From the NCBI GenBank assembly GCA_963922205.1, contig CAWUHX010000421.1:62001-126000 (forward strand): a stretch of 64,000 bases of DNA. The letters run 5' to 3'. This document shows, piece by piece, positions 58,701 to 64,000 of the stretch; within the stretch, counting starts at the first letter, position 1, and each line of letters begins with the position of its first letter. This stretch comes from Romanomermis culicivorax (lineage: Eukaryota > Nematoda > Enoplea > Mermithida > Mermithidae). The notes under the pieces are model-generated. The model searched no databases and was not told where the DNA came from. It saw only the letters and a list, made by a program, of their open reading frames with translations. The position numbers and the translations under genes are program-made.

Positions 58701-60867
58701 ACAAAAAACTGTCGAAAATGTTGAAAAACACATAAAAATTTGAATTTTTAAAAATAAGAAATATATAAAATAACGAAAAATAAAGAAATAAAGAAAAACA
58801 AAAAAAGAGAAAAAATAAAAAAAATAAATTTAAAATTTTTTTCTAAATTTTTCAATATTTTTGTTTTTTTTCTTTAATTAAATTTTTTGTTTTTCATCAC
58901 TTTTTTCAAAGAAAATTAAATTTTTTAAATTTCTAGACGTCCCAAATAGTAGCCGAGGTTTAATTCGTTTGGAATATCGTCGAACGTGGAACGAAGATTT
59001 TTTAAATTATTTAAAAAAATTAGACGCCAAAAAACCCGTAATTTTATGCGGCGATTTAAACGTGGCCCATCAAGAAATTGGTGAAAAAATTTTTTGTTTA
59101 CATTTTTTAATTTTTTTGCTTAAATTTTTAAATTTTTTTGTTTACATTTTTAACTTTTTTTTTAACATTTCTCGACCTTTTGTGTACATTTTTTAATTTT
59201 TTTGCTTAAATTTTTAAATTTTTTTGTTTACATTTTTAAGCTTTTTTTAACATTTCTCGAACTTTTGGGTACATTTTTTAATTTTTTTGCTTAAATTTTT
59301 AAATTTTTTTGTTTACATTTTCAAGCTTTTTTCAACATTTCTCGAACTTTTGTGTACATTTTTTAATTTTTTTGCTTAAATTTTTAAATTTTTTTGTTTA
59401 CATTTTTAAGCTTTTTTTAACATTTCTCGAACTTTTGTGTACATTTTTTAATTTTTTTGCTTAAATTTTTAAATTTTTTTGTTTACATTTTTAACTTTTT
59501 TTTAACATTTCTCGAACTTTTGTGTACATTTTTTAATTTTTTTTGTTTAAATATTCAAATTTTTTTGTTTACATTTTTAATTTTTTAAAAACATTTCTCG
59601 AACTTTTGGGTACATTTTTTAATTTTTTTGCTTAATTTTTTAAATTTTTTTGTTCACATTTTTAACTTTTTTTTAACATTTCTCGAACTTTTGTGTACAT
59701 TTTTTAATTTTTTTGTTTAAATTTTCAAATTTTTTTGTTTACATTTTTAATTTTTTAAAAACATTTCTCGAACTTTTGGGTACATTTTTTAATTTTTTTG
59801 CTTAATTTTTTAAATTTTTTTGTTCACATTTTTAACTTTTTTTTAACATTTCTCGAACTTTTGTGTACATTTTTTAATTTTTTTGTTTAAATTTTCAAAT
59901 TTTTTTGTTTACATTTTCAACTTTTTTTAAACATTTCTCGAACTTTTGTGTACATTTTTTAATTTTTTTGTTTAAATTTTTAAATTTTTTTGTTTACATT
60001 TTTAATTTTTTTTAACATTTCTCGAACTTTTGTGTACATTTTTTAATTTTTTTGCTTAAATTTTTAAATTTTTTTGTTTACATTTTTAACTTTTTTTTAA
60101 TATTTCTCGAGCTTTTGTGTACATTTTTTAATTTTTTTCTTTACATTTTTTAATTTTTTTGTTTACATTTTTTTGCTGGAATTTAATTTTCATTTTTGTT
60201 TACATTTTTTTCTCTAATTTAATTTTTTTTTGGTTTACATTTCTTCCCGTATTCAATTTTTCATCATTTTTTAATCTTTTGTTCACAATTTTTTTAAATT
60301 TTTTTTGTTTACATTTTTTCTTGAATTTAACTTTGTTTACATTTCTTTTTCGAATTGTTAAGTTTAGAATTTTTTGGGCATTTAATTGTTTAGTTTTGTT
60401 TACATTTTTTCGAATTTTTTTGTCAACATTTTTTTTGGAATTTAATTTTTATTTTTGTTTGTTTACATTTTTTAATTTTTTTGTTTTCTATTTATCGAAT
60501 TTTTTTGTTTATTTTTTTTTAAATTTTCTTTGTTTACATTTTTACATTTTTTTGTTTTCATTTTTTCTCAAATTTAAATTTAAATTTTTTTAAGATTTTA
60601 AAATTTTTAATTTAAAAAATTTTTTTAAATTAAAATTTTTAATTAAAAAAAATTTTTTTTAAATTAAAATTTTTAATTTTTTTAAGATTTGGCCAATCCG
60701 AAAACAAACAAGAAAAATGCAGGTTTTACACCTGAAGAGAGAGTCGATTTTACAAAATTGTTGGACTCCGGTTTTGTGGACGCTTTTCGATTTTTGTACC
60801 CTCAGGAAACGGGCGCCTACACTTTTTGGACCAATATGCGCAATTGTAGAGAGAAAAATATTGGATG
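28728..60867 (+). CDS. APEX1: AP endonuclease, APE1/ExoIII family, with AT-hook N-terminal extension; 3' partial
   Basis: Eleven exons (28728-28748, 30649-30690, 34233-34277, 34338-34379, 38584-38697, 38753-38818, 43079-43141, 46451-46787, 56641-56712, 58937-59080, 60687-60867) give 375 codons plus two bases. The last roughly 40 residues lie beyond the window. Residues 1-131 are Lys/Glu-rich with an AT-hook (KRGRPAK) and PKRGRTAK. A long charged N-terminus recalls Drosophila Rrp1, and a shorter basic one mammalian APE1. The endonuclease/exonuclease/phosphatase fold starts near 160 ([13 protein letters not shown]). Family catalytic positions present: Asn165, Glu194 (QETK), Tyr268 (AYVPN), Arg274, Asp307 and Asn309 (GDLNVAH), Phe362 and Trp376. 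The APE1 Asp70 position is Ala167, as I recall for Rrp1. The role is to cut DNA 5' of abasic sites in nuclear base-excision repair. The catalytic domain is certain; exons 1-3 are less sure. Confidence 0.85.
28749..30648. other. AP endonuclease intron 1, low complexity
   Basis: 1.9 kb of AAAATTTAGAATTTTG and GAAATTTTCGAAAATT modules without a fixed period. No exon is seen. The style is the same as in 8100-9180 and 43142-44800. Confidence 0.6.
30649..30690 (+). CDS. APEX1: AP endonuclease exon 2
   Basis: Strong acceptor TTTTTTTTCAG, 14 codons ([14 protein letters not shown]), weak donor GTTATG, phase 0. If the donor were not used the frame would stop five codons later (TGA). Codon use and charge fit the neighbouring exons. 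Confidence 0.5.
30691..34232. repeat. AP endonuclease intron 2, degenerate ~100-120-bp repeat
   Basis: 3.5 kb made of a degenerate unit containing AAAATTGACAATTTCGACTG, TTTAAGTTTAAAAATGAAAATTTTC and CAAATTTTGTTCAAAAATCAC. It is too diverged for exact copy counts. Units between about 33000 and 33480 are nearly alike and so younger. Confidence 0.65.
34233..34277 (+). CDS. APEX1: AP endonuclease exon 3
   Basis: Acceptor AAATTTTTCTAG, then [15 protein letters not shown], phase 0. Two weak donors are possible: GTTGGT after 34277 or GTCAAT after 34268; both keep the frame. The next exon is only 60 bp away. Confidence 0.45.
34338..34379 (+). CDS. APEX1: AP endonuclease exon 4 (AT-hook)
   Basis: Acceptor TTTTTTTTTCAG, 14 codons [14 protein letters not shown], donor GTAAAA, phase 0. 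It has the canonical AT-hook core RGRP. It is the counterpart of 334-381 in the paralogue. Confidence 0.75.
34380..38583. repeat. AP endonuclease intron 4 with 157-bp satellite-like array
   Basis: GAGCCTAAAAGAAGCGAAAA recurs near 34514, 34777, 34933, 35090, 35247, 35910, 36066, 36224, 36381, 36538 and 36695. Spacing inside the two blocks is 156-158 bp and copies are nearly identical. Between 35300 and 35860 shorter, diverged units occur. From 37150 to 38580 the intron is non-tandem AAATTCTAAATTTTG sequence. Confidence 0.85.
38584..38697 (+). CDS. APEX1: AP endonuclease exon 5
   Basis: Acceptor TTTTTATTTCAG. The 38 codons hold [14 protein letters not shown] and [17 protein letters not shown]. 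The end may instead be 38691 (donor GTAAAAGT, better than GTTTGT); both are phase 0. It is the counterpart of 4470-4583, which has 38 codons. Confidence 0.7.
38753..38818 (+). CDS. APEX1: AP endonuclease exon 6
   Basis: Acceptor TTTGTATTTTAG, 22 codons ([20 protein letters not shown], then KK), donor GTAAAT, phase 0. Charged, Thr/Val-rich linker sequence. Confidence 0.65.
38819..43078. repeat. AP endonuclease intron 6, ~131-bp tandem array
   Basis: From about 39050 to 42960 a unit of 126-134 bp is repeated roughly 28 times. Marker TTTGTAAACTTTACACTTTA lies near 39278, 39669, 39802, 39928, 40061, 40195 and 40328, and on through 42820. Other modules are AAAATGACATTTTCACAAAA and TTTTTGCATCAAAAACTCG. 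Variant units (ACAACAAAATAT, GATTTCAGATGTGTAAATTT) recur at intervals, showing multi-unit amplification. Confidence 0.85.
43079..43141 (+). CDS. APEX1: AP endonuclease exon 7
   Basis: Acceptor AATTTTTTCAG, 21 codons ([20 protein letters not shown], then K), donor GTAATG, phase 0. Ser/Gly then Lys-rich linker just before the catalytic exon. Confidence 0.7.
44801..44866 (+). pseudogene. Decoy copy 1 of exon 8 5' edge
   Basis: TTTCAGCAG and then GAAAAACTCGAATCCGAAGC and about 37 more exon-like bases. Matches to exon 8 stop at CTCAATT. No usable donor follows and the frame ends at TGA. Confidence 0.75.
45081..45148 (+). pseudogene. Decoy copy 2 of exon 8 5' edge
   Basis: TTTTTCAGCAG and GAAAAACTCGAATCCGAAGC, 282 bp after copy 1. 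The acceptor is as strong as that of real exon 8. Confidence 0.75.
45381..45449 (+). pseudogene. Decoy copy 3 of exon 8 5' edge
   Basis: TTTTTTCAGCAG and GAAAAACTCGAATCCGAAAC, 301 bp after copy 2. An in-frame TAG follows CTCAATTTA. Confidence 0.75.
45675..45743 (+). pseudogene. Decoy copy 4 of exon 8 5' edge
   Basis: CTTTTTCAGCAG and CAAAAACTCGAATCCGAAGC, 294 bp after copy 3; the first codon is CAA instead of GAA. Real exon 8 follows 764 bp later. Confidence 0.75.
46451..46787 (+). CDS. APEX1: AP endonuclease exon 8 (start of nuclease domain)
   Basis: The tandem acceptor TTTTTCAGCAG allows the exon to start at 46448 (extra Gln) or 46451; both keep phase 0. It encodes 112 residues plus one base, with [23 protein letters not shown] and [10 protein letters not shown]. 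The donor is GTGAGG. Catalytic Asn and Glu positions of the family are present. Confidence 0.9.
46788..56640. repeat. AP endonuclease intron 8: 9.85-kb array of ~360-400-bp units with decoy splice sites
   Basis: The end of exon 8 plus donor and 16 intron bases (ACGGTTTGGGTGAGGTTTAA) is real at 46779. It recurs at 47190, 47565, 47928, 48306, 48671, 49034, 49420, 49780, 50177, 50563, 50923, 51318, 51716, 52053, 54352, 54771, 55162, 55521 and 55963. Spacing is mostly 337-442 bp. Other unit markers are AAATTTGCGTCCATTGAAAT and GGTTTTTTATTCCTTCATTT. 49034-50176 and 50177-51317 form a 1.14-kb higher-order duplication. 52400-54000 and 56170-56500 are T-rich sequence without the donor motif and share a segment. 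Confidence 0.9.
56641..56712 (+). CDS. APEX1: AP endonuclease exon 9
   Basis: Acceptor TTTTTTTTGTTCAG, donor GTAAGT (a perfect match), phase 1 at both ends. It encodes [20 protein letters not shown] and VGA. The EGRVI-E-F core is characteristic of APE1/ExoIII enzymes. Confidence 0.9.
56713..58936. repeat. AP endonuclease intron 9 with a purine-rich block
   Basis: 56713-57060 is T-rich. 57080-58530 switches to A/purine-rich sequence (GAAAAAACAAAAAAAAAG) with repeats marked by TTCATGAGAAAAATGAATCC near 57099, 57480, 58006 and 58423. 58530-58936 is T-rich again and duplicated around the exon 10 acceptor. Phe-rich reverse frames in this block are repeat translations. Confidence 0.75.
58535..58661 (+). 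pseudogene. Decoy copy of exon 10 5' edge
   Basis: 36 bases (58626-58661) are identical to the start of exon 10 (58937-58972). They are preceded by the same TTTCTAG acceptor and a similar upstream stretch (TTTCTTTAATTAAATTTTTTG, TATCACTTTTTTC). Exon similarity breaks off at CGTTTGG; the frame then runs into intron sequence and stops. Confidence 0.8.
58937..59080 (+). CDS. APEX1: AP endonuclease exon 10
   Basis: Acceptor AAATTTCTAG, donor GTGAAA, phase 1. The split codon gives Tyr268, and [17 protein letters not shown] and [14 protein letters not shown] follow. The GDLN motif holds the proposed general base Asp and its Asn partner. Confidence 0.9.
59081..60686. repeat. AP endonuclease intron 10 with a very regular 85-bp array
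   Basis: CATTTCTCGA recurs with CTCGA at 59171, 59256, 59341, 59426, 59511, 59597, 59682, 59767, 59852, 59937, 60021 and 60106, i.e. every 84-86 bp. Units hold GTTTACATTTTTAA and GTACATTTTTTAATTTTTTT. The intron's opening bases match the unit. 60130-60680 continues as degenerate TTTACATTTTT sequence. Confidence 0.9.
60687..60867 (+). CDS. APEX1: AP endonuclease exon 11
   Basis: Acceptor TTTTTTTAAG, donor GTGAGC, phase 1 to phase 2. The split Asp316 leads to [18 protein letters not shown], then [16 protein letters not shown] and the split Trp376. The family continues with the Asp-His containing C-terminal part, which must lie beyond 64000. Confidence 0.9.
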
Positions 60868-63800
60868 GTGAGCCAAAAAGCCGCATTTTTCTCTAGAAAT
60901 TTGCGTTTTTTCCAAAAAAATCTACTCCAAAATGAGCATTTTTTGATTAAAATCACAATTTTTTCTCTATAATTGACAAATTTTTGTAAAAAAAATCTTG
61001 CAAAATCAAAATTTTCGGGCGATATTAAAAAAAAATTGGAATTTTTTAGTGTAAAATTTGCGTTTTTTCCCAGGAAAACTAATCAAAAATGAGCATTTTT
61101 TGTCCGAAATCAGAATTTTTTCTCTAAAATTAGCATTTTTTTATAGAAAAAAATCCTGTAAAATAAAGATTTTTGAGCAATATTTTATCAAAATTGAAAT
61201 TTTTTAGCCTAAAATTTGCGTTTTTTCCAAAGAAATCTACTCAAAAATGAGCATTTTTTGATTAAAATCAGATTTTTTTCTCTATGATTGACAAATTTTT
61301 GTAAAAAAATCTTGTGAAATCGAGGTTTTTGCGCGATATTTTTCTATAAAATTGAAATTTTTCAGTGTAAAATTTTCGTTTTTTTTCTAGCAAAACTACT
61401 CAAAAATGAGCATTTTTTGATCGAAATTACAATTTTTTCTCTAAAATTAGCATTTTTTTGTGGAAAAAATCCTGTAAAATAAACATTTTTGAGCGATATT
61501 TTTTTCAAAATTTGAATTTTTGCTCCAAAATTATTAATTTTCTGCGAAAAAAATTCAATGAAATTAAGATTTTTGGCGATATTTTTTTAATTGGCAGTGT
61601 AAAATTTGCGTTTTTTCCAAGGAAATCTACTCAAAAATGAGCATTTTTTGATTAAAATCACAATTTGTTCTCCATAATTGACCAATTTTTGTAAAAAAAT
61701 CTTACAAAATTAAAATTTTCGGGCGATATTTTAAAAAAAGTTGGAATTTTTTAGTGTAAAATTTGCGTTTTTTCCCAGGAAAACTACTCAAAAATGAGCA
61801 TTTTTTGATTAAAATTGGAATTTTTTCTCTATGATTGACAAATTTTTGTAAAAGAAAATCTTACAAAATCAAAATTTTCGGTCGATATTAAAAAAAAATT
61901 GGAATTTTTTAGTGTAAAATTTGGGGTTTTTCGCAGGAAAACTACTCAAAAACGAGCATTCTTTGTCCAAAATTAGAATTTTTTCTCTAAAATTAGCATT
62001 TTTTTTGTAGAAAAAATCCTGTGAAATAATGATTTTTGAGCGAAATTTTTTCAAATTTGAAATTTTTTAGCCTAAAATTTGCGTTTTTTCCAAAGAAATC
62101 TACTCAAAAATGAGCATTTTTTGATTAAAATCAGATTTTTTTCTCTATGATTGACAAATTTTTGTAAAAAAATCTTGTGAAATCGAGGTTTTTGCGCGAT
62201 ATTTTTCTATAAAATTGAAATTTTTCAGTGTAAAATTTTCGTTTTTTTTTCTAGCAAAACTACTCAAAAATGAGCATTTTTTGATCGAAATTACAATTTT
62301 TTCTCTAAAATTAGCATTTTTTTGTGGAAAAAATCCTGTAAAATAAACATTTTTGAGCGATATTTTTTTCAAAATTTGAATTTTTGCTCCAAAATTATTA
62401 ATTTTCTGCGAAAAAAATTCAATGAAATTAAGATTTTTGGCGATATTTTTTTAATTGGCAGTGTAAAATTTGCGTTTTTTCCAAGGAAATCTACTCAAAA
62501 ATGAGCATTTTTTGATTAAAATCACAATTTGTTCTCCATAATTGACCAATTTTTGTAAAAAAAATCTTACAAAATTAAAATTTTCGGGCGATATTTTAAA
62601 AAAAGTTGGAATTTTTTAGTGTAAAATTTGCGTTTTTTCCCAGGAAAACTACTCAAAAATGAGCATTTTTTGATTAAAATTGGAATTTTTTCTCTATGAT
62701 TGACAAATTTTTGTAAAAAAATCTTACAAAATCAAAATTTTCGGTCGATATTAAAAAAAAATTGGAATTTTTTAGTGTAAAATTTGGGGTTTTTCGCAGG
62801 AAAACTACTCAAAAACGAGCATTCTTTGTCCAAAATTAGAATTTTTTCTCTAAAATTAGCATTTTTTTGTAGAAAAAAACCTGTAAAATAAAGATTTTTG
62901 AGCGAAATTTTTTCAAAATTTGAATTTTTACTTCAAAATTGGCAATTTTTTGTGAAAAAAATTCCGTGAAATTAAGACTTTTAGGCGATATTTTATTAAA
63001 TCGGTGCGAAATTTACGTTTTTTCAGAAGGGAAAAACTCAAAAATGATCATTTTTTCTCTAAAATTAGCAATTTTGTTTGAAAAATCGTGTAAAATTAAG
63101 ATTTTTGGGCGATATTTTTTTCAAAATTAAATTTTTTCTAGTGTAAAATTTGCATTTTTTCCAGCAAAACTAGTCAAAAATAATTATTTTTTTGCACGAA
63201 ATTTGAATTTTTCCCTCCAAAATTGGCAATTTTTTGGTAAAAAAAGTCCTGTTAAATTGAGATTTTTGGACAATATTATTTTAAAATTGGATTTTTCAGC
63301 AAAATTCCTTCAAATTTAGCGTTTTTTCGCCAAAACTACTCAAAAATTAACATTTTTCTGGAAATTCCTTCAAAAGCCTAAAATTAGAATTTCCCCCCTC
63401 AAAATGGGCAATTTTTCTTGTAAAATTAAGATTTTTGGGAAAAATTGTTTCAAAATTGGAGTTTTACAGCAAAATTCCTCACGAAAATAGCGTTTTTTCA
63501 ACAAAACTACTCAAAAAATCAGCATTTTTTGCGCAAAATTCTAAAATTATAATTTTTTCTCCAAAATTTGGAATTTTTGTTGAAAAAATTCAGCAAAATC
63601 AAAATTTTTTAGGCGATATTTCTTTCGGAATTCGATTTTTTCAGTGTAAAATTTGCGTTTTTTTCGACAAAAACTACTCAAAAATGAGCATTTTTTGATC
63701 AAAATTAGAATTTTTCGTGCAAATTTTTCTAAAATTAGCAATTTTTGGCCAAAATTCAAAAACAGAAAATTAAAAAGAAAAAATAGAAAAAAGGAAAACA

Positions 63801-64000
63801 AGGAAAGGCAATAAAACAAGAAATACAGAAGAAAAAAAAACAAAAAACAATAGAAATAAAAAATAAAGAAAAGCAAAAAATACAAAAAATTGGAAAAATT
63901 ACTAAAAAATAAAAAAAAAACCAAAAAGGAAAAAAATACAAAAAAAGGCAAAAATTACAAAGAAAACATAAAATGCTGAAAATAAAGAAAAACAAAGAAA
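60868..64000. repeat. AP endonuclease intron 11 (incomplete), ~157-bp units and an 862-bp duplication
   Basis: AAATGAGCATTTTTTGAT recurs near 60931, 61088, 61246, 61406, 61638, 61794, 61951, 62108, 62268, 62499, 62655 and 62815, with degenerate copies to 63690. 61246-62107 and 62108-62900 are nearly identical, offset about 862 bp. From 63750 the sequence becomes A/purine-rich, as in 57080-58530. No further exon is seen. Confidence 0.8.

Noticed and set aside
58950..58966. GGTTTAATT, similar to the start of nematode spliced leader 1
   Set aside because: It is coding sequence of exon 10 (GLI in RGLIRLE) and lacks the rest of the leader and a downstream donor.
59081..60130. 85-bp array as a CRISPR-like array
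   Set aside because: Units are homogeneous throughout with no unique spacers, in a eukaryotic intron.
1..64000. tRNA, rRNA and transposase genes
   Set aside because: Looked for B-box-like GGTTCGA, rRNA-like GC-rich blocks and transposase or reverse-transcriptase motifs by eye; none seen. A covariance or profile search would be needed to exclude small RNAs.

Overview
This is a eukaryotic nuclear window, very AT-rich, with small coding exons spread through large repeat-filled introns. A nematode is the best guess. The reasons are T-rich acceptors of the TTTTCAG type, GTGAG/GTAAG donors, a serpentine-receptor gene whose TM7 resembles nematode chemoreceptors, and acceptor-like sites just upstream of two start codons that could take a spliced leader. 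The species cannot be named from the sequence. All supported genes lie on the + strand; most long reading frames elsewhere are Phe/Lys/Ile-rich products of T/A-rich repeats. LAYOUT: (1) 183-6842 is the 3' part of a small gene encoding a Lys/Glu-rich protein with an AT-hook. (2) 8088-15613 and 16755-24547 are two tandem copies of a roughly 7.5-7.8 kb segment carrying a 7TM receptor gene. The upstream copy is broken in exon 2; the downstream copy continues into a complete three-exon gene (22835-28510, 425 aa). (3) Only 217 bp later, 28728 starts an AP endonuclease gene of the APE1/ExoIII family. Its eleven visible exons cover 32 kb, with under 4% of that span coding, and its last exon lies beyond the window. 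Its N-terminal exons match the small gene of (1) exon for exon, so (1) looks like a paralogue of the endonuclease's DNA-binding extension without the nuclease. STRUCTURE OF INTEREST: nearly every long intron is filled by its own private tandem-repeat family. At several junctions the repeat contains the edge of the neighbouring exon with its splice site. Intron 8 of the endonuclease gene carries 19 further copies of the end of exon 8 with its 5' splice site. The intron before exon 8 carries four copies of the start of exon 8 with its 3' splice site. Exon 10 has one copy of its 5' edge about 311 bp upstream. Receptor exon 2 has an 88-nt copy of its 3' end inside the intron 2 satellite, and the receptor exon 3 acceptor is itself part of a ~125-bp repeat. 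This suggests intron growth by tandem duplication across splice junctions, leaving arrays of decoy (or possibly recursive) splice sites. It is the most unusual feature of the window. LIMITS: exon calls rest on splice motifs, frame continuity and family resemblance judged by eye; there is no transcript evidence. Repeat copy numbers could be affected by assembly collapse or expansion.
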